Assembly: GCA_018725535.1 (NCBI GenBank)
Contig: QLUS01000005.1
Coordinates: 1-27,909, forward strand
DNA: 27,909 bases
Source: Bacillota bacterium
GTDB taxonomy: Bacteria; Bacillota; UBA994
Direction of reading: 5' to 3'
In this document: in pieces, positions 14,436 to 22,695 of the stretch
How positions within the stretch are numbered: position 1 is the stretch's first letter
Layout: each line of letters begins with the position of its first letter
Notes under the pieces: model-generated
Database searches by the model: none
Told to the model about the DNA's origin: nothing
What the model saw: only the letters and a program-made list of their open reading frames with translations
Made by a program: the position numbers and the translations under genes

Positions 14436-15524
14436 CTATACATTGAATCTTATGCTCAAGATGTCTCCGTCGCTTACTACATAGTCCTTTCCCTCCAGTG
14501 AAACTAGTCCCTTCTCTTTAAGCTTAGCCGCGCCACCGTAGGTCTCTAGGTCATGATAACGCATGGCTTCAGCGCGGATAAATCCCCGCTCTAAGTCGGA
14601 GTGTATTTTACCTGCCGCTTGTTTAGCCGTGGTACCTTGGCGCACTGTCCAGGCCCGCACTTCGTCCTCCCCTACGGTGAAGAATGAAATTAGCCCTAGT
14701 ACTTGGTAGCTAGCACGCGCAACACGGTCAATGCCGGGGGCGTCTAGCTTAAGCTCGGCGAGAAACTCGTCCCTTTCTGCACCGTCAAGCTCAGACACTT
14801 CCATCTCCGTGTTGGCACTCATTTCGAGGCGCGGCAATCCCCGCTCGCGGGCGTAAAGCTGTAGTTCTTCTCTGCGAGGGTACAGAGCGTCAACAAACTG
14901 CTCGTCATCTAGGTTCACGACCAAAATCTGGGGCTTACTAGTAAGAAAGGTATAGCTAAGGAGCAGCTTCTCTTCCTCCGGTAGGAGCGTAAACGTCGAA
15001 AACGGCTGCTCGGACTCTAGATGCTCTAAGATTCGCTCTAGCAGCCGTATCTCCTCCTCTGTTTGGGCAGAGCGTTTCTTGCTGTCGTTTAAGCGGGATA
15101 GACGCTTGTCCACAAAGGCTACATCGGCCATCAGCAGCTCATAGGCCACCGTTAAGACATCGCGGAGCGGGTCGATGCTGCCCTCCACATGCTCGAGGTC
15201 GCTCTTAAATGCGCGCACCACGTGTACGAGCGCGTCTGACTGACGTATGCCGTCTAAGAAAGCGTTACCGATGCCTAATCCCTCGGAGGCACCACGTACT
15301 AACCCCGGAACATCAATGAACTCAATCTGCGCATAGGTAGTCTTGCGTGGCCTGTAAAGGTTAGCGAGAAAGTCCACGCGTCTATCCCTAACCGCAGCCA
15401 ACCCTTGGTTGGATTCTGTCTTCCCCGAGAAGAACTTACTGGTTTCTTTGCGCGTGCCAGTAAGCAGGTTGAACACGGTGGTCTTACCCACCATGGGCAA
15501 CCCAATTATTCCGCATGATGGCAT
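14436..15524 (-). CDS. YchF/OLA1-family P-loop ATPase
   Basis: YchF proteins are ribosome-associated, redox-sensitive members of the Obg group that prefer ATP to GTP. The 362-residue protein has the P-loop GLPMVGKT (8-15), switch region YAQIEFIDVPGLVRGASEGLG, a central coiled coil (about 120-200), and a C-terminal TGS-like domain (LISFFTVGEDEVRAW, KQAAGKIHSDLERGFIRAE, VSLEGKDYVVSDGDILSIRFNV). The P-loop carries Met-Val-Gly-Lys-Thr instead of the usual Asn-Val-Gly-Lys-Ser, and the specificity motif reads NLDD rather than NxxE, so it may be the divergent clostridial subgroup. It starts directly after the ylbF-like stop codon, with GGAAGG about 15 bases away. Confidence 0.88.
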   Translation of the reverse strand: MPSCGIIGLPMVGKTTVFNLLTGTRKETSKFFSGKTESNQGLAAVRDRRVDFLANLYRPRKTTYAQIEFIDVPGLVRGASEGLGIGNAFLDGIRQSDALVHVVRAFKSDLEHVEGSIDPLRDVLTVAYELLMADVAFVDKRLSRLNDSKKRSAQTEEEIRLLERILEHLESEQPFSTFTLLPEEEKLLLSYTFLTSKPQILVVNLDDEQFVDALYPRREELQLYARERGLPRLEMSANTEMEVSELDGAERDEFLAELKLDAPGIDRVARASYQVLGLISFFTVGEDEVRAWTVRQGTTAKQAAGKIHSDLERGFIRAEAMRYHDLETYGGAAKLKEKGLVSLEGKDYVVSDGDILSIRFNV

Positions 15525-15896
15525 CTAGTTAGAACCGCCTTCCGTTTCTTCTTCTTTATAGAGCGCGCTAACTTCTTTCACGGCGTCGCCCACAATGCGC
15601 TGCACATCGGCGAATATTATCCCAAAGCGCGCTTCGGCCTGAATGTAGTCTCGCACAAGGCTGTTCAGATTGATGATCTCCGCTAGCTTTTGCAGGGACT
15701 TCATCTCTGCCTCGTCAACCTGCTGCCCCGACATCAGCGCCGTCTGATAGGCAATCTCTTTTTTTCGGTAATCCTTAAACATCACTAGTGACTGCGTGTC
15801 ACTACTGAGCTTGCCCTGAGCCGTCAACAGCGCTTGATACTCCGGCGAGCTCCTAAGAGCGCGTGCTAATTCATGGGCTTTATCATGGACGAGCAC
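15525..15896 (-). CDS. YlbF/YmcA-family helical protein
   Basis: YlbF and YmcA proteins are small helical factors; in B. subtilis a complex of them supports RNase Y-dependent mRNA maturation and development. This 123-residue protein is almost wholly helical and shows the family pattern (HELARALRSSPEYQALLTAQ, FKDYRKKEIAYQTALMSGQ, INLNSLVRDYIQAEARFG). I start it at GTG 15896, 8 bases after AGGAGG; GTG 15905 would overlap that site. It is the first gene of the minus-strand block and is coupled to ychF. Only one such gene is seen, so which family member it is cannot be told. Confidence 0.8.
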   Translation of the reverse strand: MLVHDKAHELARALRSSPEYQALLTAQGKLSSDTQSLVMFKDYRKKEIAYQTALMSGQQVDEAEMKSLQKLAEIINLNSLVRDYIQAEARFGIIFADVQRIVGDAVKEVSALYKEEETEGGSN

Positions 15897-15986
15897 AATG
15901 ACCACCTCCTGTAATTCTAGAGGTTATTATATACTAAGGACGGGCACTTGTCGCGCGGCAAGGCCCGAGGGTGGTGAGAATACCAG

Positions 15987-16961
<975 letters not shown>

Positions 16962-16991
16962 TCGTCTCTCTAAACAGGCGATGCGTCCGGC

Positions 16992-17213
16992 TTACATTGC
17001 ATCCACAAATTCGCCTACTGTCAGATTGGCATCACGCAGGAGCCTACGAAGTGTTCCCTTGGCTACTTCTTTGTGATCTGGAACTGACAAAGTGGCGATC
17101 TCCCCTTCTTTTGTCAAGATGATGTGGCTGCCACGTTGCCGTGAAACGCTCCCTCCGAAGGATTCAAACACCTGCACCGCTTCTTGACCACTGAGAACTG
17201 GAAGCGAGGCCAC
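16992..17213 (-). CDS. hicA: HicA-family toxin
   Basis: HicA toxins are small double-stranded-RNA-binding-fold ribonucleases that cleave mRNA and are neutralised by HicB. The 73-residue protein has the family sequence LSGQEAV--FESFGG and the catalytic-histidine motif RQRGSHIIL (His30), then VPDHKEVAKGTLRRLLRDANL. It is full length for the family with the key histidine present, so it is probably active. GTG 17213 shares one base with the hicB stop codon (TAGTG overlap), so it is translated by coupling after hicB. Confidence 0.92.
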   Translation of the reverse strand: MASLPVLSGQEAVQVFESFGGSVSRQRGSHIILTKEGEIATLSVPDHKEVAKGTLRRLLRDANLTVGEFVDAM

Positions 17214-17419
17214 TAAGTTATGGCCTCAACTTGTCTCGTCTCAACAGTGAGTGGCAGTCCTTTTTCTGCCCGGACTTCAAGACACAGAGCAATTGCTTCT
17301 CTAATATTAGCGATAGCTTCGTCTCTTGTTTTCCCTTGACTGACACAACCAGGAATAGACGGGCATTGTGCAACCCATACTCCATCTTCGTCCCGGTCAA
17401 GAATCACGTTGAACTTCAT
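17213..17419 (-). CDS. hicB: HicB-family antitoxin
   Basis: This antitoxin binds and blocks HicA. The 68-residue protein is the short form: the partial RNase H-like fold with FNVILDRDEDGVWVAQCPSI, GCVSQGKTRDEAIANI and REAIALCLEV, and no room for a separate C-terminal DNA-binding domain. Autoregulation, if any, would need another mechanism. ATG 17419 has GAGGTGG upstream. It precedes hicA, the antitoxin-first order, and has its own promoter. Confidence 0.92.
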   Translation of the reverse strand: MKFNVILDRDEDGVWVAQCPSIPGCVSQGKTRDEAIANIREAIALCLEVRAEKGLPLTVETRQVEAIT

Positions 17420-17467
17420 CTTTAGTCACCACCTCTAAATCACGGTTACATTAATCTGTGTAGAAAA

Positions 17468-17496
17468 AGTCTATTTTACGAGACAAGGATTGTCAA
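17468..17496 (-). promoter_or_regulatory. sigma-A-type promoter of hicBA
   Basis: Reading the minus strand, a consensus -35 TTGACA (17496-17491) is followed after exactly 17 bases by TAGACT (17473-17468), four of six matches to TATAAT. It lies 48 bases upstream of the hicB start and inside the inverted repeats, so the cassette carries its own promoter. Confidence 0.7.
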
Positions 17497-17523
17497 GGAA
17501 AGGTCTGATGGGCAGGGTGCGTT

Positions 17524-17553
17524 TTCACCACAGAGGCATAGAGAACACAGAGA
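17524..17553 (+). repeat. dispersed CACAGAG repeat, copy 2 (inverted with copy 1)
   Basis: The sequence TTCACCACAGAG... matches the reverse complement of 16932-16961 at 26 of 30 bases. It lies upstream of the hicBA promoter, so the two copies bracket the whole toxin-antitoxin module with little else between them. Confidence 0.85.
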
Positions 17554-17614
17554 AGTCGTAGTAGTGGTGGCAAAACAAAAGTACCCGTCCCTAGCGTTGC
17601 GTCCCCCGCGTTGC

Positions 17615-17645
17615 CCCCCGCGTTGTGGCGGGGGTTTTATTTGTA
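17615..17645 (+). terminator. rho-independent terminator with no obvious gene upstream
   Basis: CCCCCGC pairs perfectly with GCGGGGG across a six-base loop (17615-17634) and is followed by TTTTATTT. It faces plus-strand transcripts, but no plus-strand gene lies between it and the GNAT stop at 16940. The 383-base stretch 17420-17802 otherwise holds the hicBA promoter, repeat copy 2, and the promoter and leader of the next gene; I see no further ORF in it. Confidence 0.8.
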
Positions 17646-17686
17646 TAGTTAAAATTGTTCTACGTTAGTATTGCACTAGGAGGACT

Positions 17687-17715
17687 TTGTTATTGGTTAA
17701 AGAATGTTATACAAT
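17687..17715 (+). promoter_or_regulatory. promoter of the FMN-binding lipoprotein gene
   Basis: TTGTTA (17687-17692) and TACAAT (17710-17715) are separated by exactly 17 bases, a good sigma-A-type match. It would give a leader of roughly 80 bases before the TTG start at 17803. Confidence 0.6.
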
Positions 17716-17735
17716 GAAAATGCAACTCCAGTTGT

Positions 17736-17758
17736 CCCGCTTGGGGTAGGCAAGCGGG
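17736..17758 (+). promoter_or_regulatory. perfect 8-bp leader hairpin upstream of the FMN-binding lipoprotein
   Basis: CCCGCTTG and CAAGCGGG form a perfect eight-pair stem with a seven-base loop (GGGTAGG). It lies inside the predicted leader, 44 bases before the start codon and without a T-run, so it is more likely an mRNA structure or protein-binding site than a terminator. I do not recognise a known riboswitch. Confidence 0.5.
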
Positions 17759-17802
17759 AGTCGGGTCGCCACACGAGCTTCTAAATAAAGGGGGATTTTG
17801 GC

Positions 17803-18576
17803 TTGAAGAAATTTTTAGCAGTAGCTGCAGTCGCGCTAGTGACAATCGCAGCGCTTGCGGGCTGTGCTCCGCAAGCAATTCACAATGACGGGACGTTTAT
17901 CGCCGTTTCTGATGCTAACGACCGCGGTTTTGTGCGCGCCGAAGTAACGATTGCCCGCGACAAAATTACCGCCGTTAAGCTGATGGAGTTTAACGCCTTA
18001 GGTCTAGAAAAAGGCCCAACTTACGGGTATGCTCCGTTCCACACCTTTCTCGCCGAAATGCCTAAGCGCTTCGTGGCCAAGAACAGCTGGGATGTCGATG
18101 TAGTGTCACAAGCTACCGGCTCTTCCAATGGCGCTAAGCAAGCAGTGCTCCGTGCCACCCAAATGGCACGCAAGACAAAAACTACCGCCGCTACTATGTG
18201 GGACGGCACCTTTATGGCCGTCAGCGACCGGACCGAACGGGGCTGGGGTATTGCTTGGGTCACCATTAACGGCGGCAAGATTAGCCGCGTGGTTCTGCAT
18301 GAAACACGTCCGGCACCTGAACGTGACGCTGCAGGCGCAGTAGTCATGGGTCCGGACGGCAGGCCGGTAACCAGAAGGGATGCCGCAGGCAATGTCATCT
18401 TCGAACGTAAACCGGCTGATTACGCATTTGCGCCGTACCACGAAGCGATTGTCGAGCTCCCGAAGCGCTTCGTTGCCAAAAACAGCGCGCAGGTCGATGT
18501 CTTTACCGGCGCTACAGGTACCTCAAACAACTCTATGCTCGCCGTGCAGCGCGCGCTAGAGGCAGCTAAGCGCTAG
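17803..18576 (+). CDS. lipoprotein with two FMN-binding domains
   Basis: This 257-residue lipoprotein has a type II signal peptide with lipobox LAGC (Cys21). Two tandem FMN_bind-type repeats follow, each beginning DGTF-AVSD--(D/E)RG and ending in LPKRFVAKNS or MPKRFVAKNS and a GAT-like motif. In such domains flavin transferase attaches FMN to the threonine of (S/T)GATxx. The second repeat has a canonical TGATGTS (Thr238); the first has SQATGSS (Thr105) with Gln replacing Gly. It probably acts in electron transfer at the outer membrane face. TTG 17803 follows AAGGGGG by about 8 bases. It appears monocistronic, with its own promoter and terminator. Redox partner unknown. Confidence 0.85.
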   Translation: MKKFLAVAAVALVTIAALAGCAPQAIHNDGTFIAVSDANDRGFVRAEVTIARDKITAVKLMEFNALGLEKGPTYGYAPFHTFLAEMPKRFVAKNSWDVDVVSQATGSSNGAKQAVLRATQMARKTKTTAATMWDGTFMAVSDRTERGWGIAWVTINGGKISRVVLHETRPAPERDAAGAVVMGPDGRPVTRRDAAGNVIFERKPADYAFAPYHEAIVELPKRFVAKNSAQVDVFTGATGTSNNSMLAVQRALEAAKR

Positions 18577-18600
18577 TAACTGCAGTTTACATACCTACCA

Positions 18601-18634
18601 GCAAAGGCTGCCCACAGGGGCAGCCATTTTGCTT
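18601..18634 (+). terminator. rho-independent terminator of the FMN-binding lipoprotein gene
   Basis: GGCTGCC pairs with GGCAGCC (18606-18625). The stem can be extended by flanking GCAAA and TTTGC, giving a T-rich 3' side. It lies 25 bases after the stop codon. Confidence 0.8.
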
Positions 18635-18695
18635 CTAGTCATCACTTGCAGGATTAGTTGTAGGCATAGAGAAAGAAATTGCAGAGGTGAACTGC

Positions 18696-19462
18696 ATGCA
18701 AATACTCCTAGACGAGCTAATCGTAAAGTATAAGCCCCTGACGCCCACCGGGCGACTCGCGAGTTACATCCCCGAGCTCACTAAGGCCGATAGCCGAGCG
18801 TTAGGCATTGCCGTGGCCGACGCCTCGGGCGTCAAAGCTCATGCCGGCGACATGCGTGTCCGCTTCACCCTCCAGAGCGTCTCCAGCTGTTCGCCCTTGC
18901 CCTTGCGCTGCTGGATAACGGTCCTGAGGCCGTGTTTAGCCGCATCGGCATGGAGCCTACCGGCGACTCGTTTAACTCGCTGATGCGGTTAGAGACCTTT
19001 AGTTCCCTAAAGCCAGTTAACCCCTTAGTCAACGCAGGAGCCATCGCGACTACGGCGCTAATAGGGGCAACTCGGTCGCGGAGAAGTTTGACCATTTAAA
19101 TGAGTTTTATCCGCTCACTCGCTCCGGGCTGTTACGTGGGCTTTAACGCTGCCGTCTACCAATCCGAAACTTTATCTGGCGACCGCAATCGCGCCATCGC
19201 CTATTTTCTGCGCGACATAGGCGCGCTCGAGGGCAGCGCGGAGGAATCACTTGACCTGCGGTATGTACAACGCCTCCGGTGAGTTTGCGGTTAAAGTTGG
19301 ATTCCCCGCCAAGAGTGGAGTGTCCGGCGCGATCCTCGGCGTAGTCCCTAGCTCCCTAGGCATAGGCGTGTACGGCCTTCGCTCGACCCGAAGGGCAACA
19401 GCGTAGCAGGCGTCGCGCTGCTAGCCGAGTTTAGCGAACGCGCAAATCTGTACCTGCTATAA
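18696..19462 (+). pseudogene. glsA: glutaminase A, multiply frameshifted with internal deletion
   Basis: The frames together spell a glutaminase, which hydrolyses glutamine to glutamate and ammonia. From ATG 18696 (AGAGG upstream): YKPLTPTGRLASYIPEL, LGIAVAD, RFTLQSVS. After a shift near 18885: DNGPEAVFSRIGMEPTGDSF and PLVNAGAIATTAL. After further shifts: EKFDHLNEFYPL, then ETLSGDRNRAIAYFLRDIGA, then GMYNASGEFAVKVGFPAKSG ending near NLYLL. The step from ESLDL directly to TCGMYNASGEFA shows an internal deletion of tens of residues. The first lesion falls in the SxxK active site: AAG appears to have lost a base, removing the catalytic lysine codon. This is a true pseudogene. Its stop overlaps the end of the convergent D-aminoacylase gene. 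Confidence 0.9.
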
Positions 19463-21004
19463 CCCTCTTCTGCCGCGTCGTAGCACTTTCCCCGGCAAGG
19501 TACCGCTGTGTGCACCATTCTCGACAACTACTGCCCCGTTAACCAGCACCATGTCTATACCGCGCGGATAGACATGCGGCTCGCTGTAGGTGGCTAAGTC
19601 AGCTACAGTCTCTGGGTCAAACATCACCAAGTCAGCGTATGCCCCCGGACGCAGTAAGCCGCGGTCGTACAGCTGAAATCTCTGCGCCGGGAAGCTGGTC
19701 ATTTTGCGCACCGCCTCTTCTAGCCTTAACACGCCACGCTCGCGCACGTAGGTGCCGAGCACACGCGGGAAAGTGCCGTAGGCGCGCGGATGCGGTTTGC
19801 CGGTGGACAGCGGACCGTAGGTTGCACGTAGCGTGGCGTCAGACCCAATCATCACCAGCGGGTGTTGCAGCACGTATTCCACATCTGCTTCGCACATAGC
19901 AAATCGAACCATGCCAACGTCGAAATTCTCATCAAGTAATAGGTCTAAGCACGCTTCTATCGGTTCCTTGCCAACTAGGCGGCTAATTTCCGCCAAAGTG
20001 CGACCCTCAAACTGCTTGTTCTGCTCTTTGTGGCAGGAGGAGACGAGAATAGAGTCCCACTGCTCTCTGCCCGCCAGTATCTCCCCAACTATCCTTGCCC
20101 GCGTAGAGGGGTCGACTACGCGTTCGCCCATGGCGGTAGTGCCGCCTGCGTGCGCCCACTGTGGCACTACTACCTTTAGCCCGGTGCTGGTTGCCGTGTA
20201 GGGGTATTGGTCTAGTGTCACGTCCACGCCTGTTTGCCGCATTGCGTCTACTAGCGCCAGCGACTCTTTTACCAAACCAAAGTTTTGTTCCCCACACACT
20301 TTATGATGGGAGATGTGAACGGGTAGCTTGGCTTGCCTCCCTACGTCTATGGTTTCCGCAACGGAGGCTAGTAACCCTTCCCTCTCATTGCGCATATGGG
20401 AAGCGTAGAGACCACCGTAGGATGCAACTACTTTGGCTAAAGCAATTATCTCAGCGTGACTGCCATAAGAACTAGGTGGATAAATGAGCCCTGTCGTCAG
20501 GCCGTGCGCTCCCGCCTGTAGGGCTGCCCCTGTCAGTCTGCACATTTGCTCGAGCTCTTCGGCCGTCGCCGCACGGTCTGCAAATCCCATAACCACGGCG
20601 CGGATATTGCCGTGGCCTACTAAAGGCACCACGTTGACTCCAATCCCCCGCGCTTCTAGAAGATCAAGATACTCGGCGAAACTGGCGAAGGGCTCAGTGT
20701 GGTCGGGGCTTGGCGTACGCGGCGCGGCTGAGCTACCACACTGACCAATAACTTCCGTAGTGACGCCTTGGCGCACTTTGCTTTCCGCCTGCGGATTCTT
20801 AAACAGCGCGTCATCGCTGTGGGAATGAGCGTCGATAAACCCTGGCGCGACTACGCGACCGGCAGCGTCGATCACGCGACGCGCAGGCTCATCCACCTGA
20901 CCAAGCGCTGCAATGCGCTCCCCGAGAACGGCAATGTTCCCGCAGAACCATGGCGCGCCTGTGCCATCTACTAGGCGGGCATTCTTAATTAAGACATCTA
21001 GCAT
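19457..21004 (-). CDS. N-acyl-D-amino-acid deacylase family amidohydrolase
   Basis: This is a metal-dependent amidohydrolase of the D-aminoacylase type, which removes acyl groups from N-acyl-D-amino acids. The 515-residue protein has the metal ligands HSH (His60, His62 in FIDAHSHSDD), the conserved cysteine in VIGQCGSSAAP (Cys89), SHMRNE, PVHISHHKV and MIGSDA, framed by the small beta domain (DVLIKNARLVDGTGAPWF at the start, MVLVNGAVVVENGAHSGTLPGKVLRR at the end). ATG 21004 follows AAGGAGG by 7 bases; the longer frame to 21166 is not supported. It appears intact and single. The substrate is inferred from the family. Confidence 0.88.
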   Translation of the reverse strand: MLDVLIKNARLVDGTGAPWFCGNIAVLGERIAALGQVDEPARRVIDAAGRVVAPGFIDAHSHSDDALFKNPQAESKVRQGVTTEVIGQCGSSAAPRTPSPDHTEPFASFAEYLDLLEARGIGVNVVPLVGHGNIRAVVMGFADRAATAEELEQMCRLTGAALQAGAHGLTTGLIYPPSSYGSHAEIIALAKVVASYGGLYASHMRNEREGLLASVAETIDVGRQAKLPVHISHHKVCGEQNFGLVKESLALVDAMRQTGVDVTLDQYPYTATSTGLKVVVPQWAHAGGTTAMGERVVDPSTRARIVGEILAGREQWDSILVSSCHKEQNKQFEGRTLAEISRLVGKEPIEACLDLLLDENFDVGMVRFAMCEADVEYVLQHPLVMIGSDATLRATYGPLSTGKPHPRAYGTFPRVLGTYVRERGVLRLEEAVRKMTSFPAQRFQLYDRGLLRPGAYADLVMFDPETVADLATYSEPHVYPRGIDMVLVNGAVVVENGAHSGTLPGKVLRRGRRGL

Positions 21005-21030
21005 TGTCTTAACCTCCTTTTCCACACTTG

Positions 21031-21095
21031 CACCACAGAGGCAGGGAGCGTTTTCACTACGGGGGCAGGGAGCGTTTTCACCCTTTCGGGTGAAA
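21031..21095. repeat. partial CACAGAG repeat, 24-bp duplication and hairpin
   Basis: This gap holds CACCACAGAGGCAGGGAG, a partial copy of the repeat flanking hicBA; then GGCAGGGAGCGTTTTCAC, which occurs twice (21040-21057 and 21064-21081, 24-base period); then a perfect hairpin TTTCACCC-tttc-GGGTGAAA (21076-21095). It separates the divergent D-aminoacylase and membrane-protein genes. Confidence 0.85.
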
Positions 21096-21140
21096 CTTAG
21101 CGCTACATCCTGCGTATTACTTAAGAAGGAGTGGAGGCCG

Positions 21141-21533
21141 ATGTGGAAACGCATGTTAGTGCGCACTATTATTGCGTTGTTGCTGACGCTTTCGGCTGTG
21201 CTGTTCTTTGATTACCTTTCTTTTCCGACAACAGAGCTACCTCCCCCGCATAAGACTGCCCTAAGGGCACATGTCGCAAGCGAGGTGTGGGAGGGAAGCG
21301 AACTTCTAGCGCACCGGATTTCTAGCGGCTATGCCGTCACGCTAACCCGCCGCTATGCGGATGGCAGGGTGGTTAGGTATCGCTACGAAGTGAGCGATCA
21401 TCTCGCGGTGTCGGAGTTAGGCAAGAACGTTAGCTACCCGCCGCGCAATGCTGTAAACCTTTTGCTTGCCCTGACATTAGGCTTACTGCTTAGCGGTTAC
21501 GCCGCTCTAACTTGGCTCAAACGGAGGCGTTAG
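21141..21533 (+). CDS. small membrane protein of unknown function
   Basis: I do not recognise this 130-residue protein. It has an N-terminal membrane segment (about 8-26, LLLTLSAVLFF), a hydrophilic loop of about 75 residues rich in Arg, Tyr and Val (ISSGYAVTLTRRYADGRVVRYRYEVSD), and a C-terminal membrane segment (about 105-124) ending in KRRR. The loop therefore probably faces outward, by the positive-inside rule. ATG 21141 has GGAGTGGAGG upstream. Its last four bases overlap the end of the convergent HD-domain gene. Upstream frames start earlier but run through repeats. Confidence 0.7.
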   Translation: MWKRMLVRTIIALLLTLSAVLFFDYLSFPTTELPPPHKTALRAHVASEVWEGSELLAHRISSGYAVTLTRRYADGRVVRYRYEVSDHLAVSELGKNVSYPPRNAVNLLLALTLGLLLSGYAALTWLKRRR

Positions 21534-22627
21534 TCAAAGTCTATGGGTGCGGGGATGGTTATTTGCTTAATGCTTTCAATGGCGAAATCGTCCGTCATGC
21601 CCGCCACATAGTCGGCGACAATGCGCACCGCAGGCACTCCGTTGGCCTCATAGACGCGCCGCATGCCGCGCAAAAACTCTCCAAACTGCGCGTCAAGGCG
21701 AATCGCGCCGCGCGCGTAGGCCGACAAGTCCCAGCCTTCCCGCGTGAACAGCGCGAGCAGATAGTCAAACACACCCTCGATGATGCGCTTACAGAACACG
21801 CGGTAGCGCTCCATGCGGGGGTGCTGGTAGATGCGCTCCTTATTAAAGGCGTATAGTCTTAGCACCAACTCGTTCTTCTCGTCGGAGAAGCCTACGTAAT
21901 CTCGGCCTGTCGATTCATGCACTACGTCGGCCACAAGCGCTCCGATGATTTGCCCGTTTGAACTGCCAAGCGCTTGCCGCACTCTGGGATCTACTTCAGC
22001 TAGCGTAACAAACTTGGCGGTAATCGCGTCCTCTAAGTCGCGCCCAAGATAGGCGATTTTGTCCGCGAGGCGTACCACGCACCCTTCATAGGTGTTAGGG
22101 GCTTGACCGCGATCCTTCACCTCTGCCAGTTTCTTTTGGCGCGGCTCGGGAGTTAGGCGTTGCTCAAAGCGCTCCCCGCAGTGGCTGATGACCCCGTCAC
22201 GGACTCCATAAGTTAAATTAAGCCCCGTGCCATCATGCGCTAGCACGTCTACCACGCGTAAGCCGTGCAGCTCGTGTATAAAGCCGCCAATCTCCACTGT
22301 CCTACTATGTAAAACACGTTCGCCTTCATGTCCAAAGGGGGCATGTCCGAGGTCGTGCGCTAAGGCAATCGCCTGCGCTAAATCTGCATCTAACCCTAAC
22401 GCCTTACAGATAGTCACGGCAATTGTGGCCACGTGCAGCACATGCTCAATGCGTGTGCAGACGTGGTCGTTTTGCGGCGCGTAAAAGGCTTGCGTCTTGT
22501 GCTTGAGGCGGCGAAAAGGCGTAGAGTGTATGATGGCCGTCACATCGCGAAAGTAATCGCCGCGCATGTCAGCTTCGCGCGGATACGCGCGCGCACGCAG
22601 CACATCAGGTGGCAGCGGGTTTAGCAT
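21530..22627 (-). CDS. deoxyguanosinetriphosphate triphosphohydrolase-like HD-domain protein
   Basis: HD-domain dNTP triphosphohydrolases release triphosphate from dNTPs and control nucleotide pools. The 365-residue protein has the family start (DYFRDVTAIIHSTPFRRLKHKTQAF), the metal-binding histidine in RIEHVLHV (His62), the HD pair in ALAHDLGHAPFGHEGE (His91, Asp92), and a later Asp in VVRLADKIAYLGRDLEDA, a complete set. The shorter length compared with E. coli Dgt fits the type-2 bacterial group. ATG 22627 follows GGAGGAAG by 4 bases. It is divergent from the gerAA remnant across a 68-base gap. The preferred nucleotide is unknown. Confidence 0.88.
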   Translation of the reverse strand: MLNPLPPDVLRARAYPREADMRGDYFRDVTAIIHSTPFRRLKHKTQAFYAPQNDHVCTRIEHVLHVATIAVTICKALGLDADLAQAIALAHDLGHAPFGHEGERVLHSRTVEIGGFIHELHGLRVVDVLAHDGTGLNLTYGVRDGVISHCGERFEQRLTPEPRQKKLAEVKDRGQAPNTYEGCVVRLADKIAYLGRDLEDAITAKFVTLAEVDPRVRQALGSSNGQIIGALVADVVHESTGRDYVGFSDEKNELVLRLYAFNKERIYQHPRMERYRVFCKRIIEGVFDYLLALFTREGWDLSAYARGAIRLDAQFGEFLRGMRRVYEANGVPAVRIVADYVAGMTDDFAIESIKQITIPAPIDFD

Positions 22628-22695
22628 GGACTTCCTCCATTCTGTGCATGGAACGTTTACCCATGGAGATACTAGCTTTGGGGAGGGGGGGTCGT

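Noticed and set aside
17736..17802. c-di-GMP or FMN riboswitch upstream of the lipoprotein gene
   Set aside because: A GGGTAGG loop caught the eye, but the conserved cores of either class are not present and the leader is too short.
21005..21166. N-terminal extension of the D-aminoacylase
   Set aside because: It is encoded by the intergenic repeat and hairpin; ATG 21004 has AAGGAGG at the right distance.
22609..22695. Upstream part of the gerAA open frame
   Set aside because: It overlaps the divergent HD-domain gene start; GTG 22696 has the GGGAGG site and begins where GerAA-like sequence begins.
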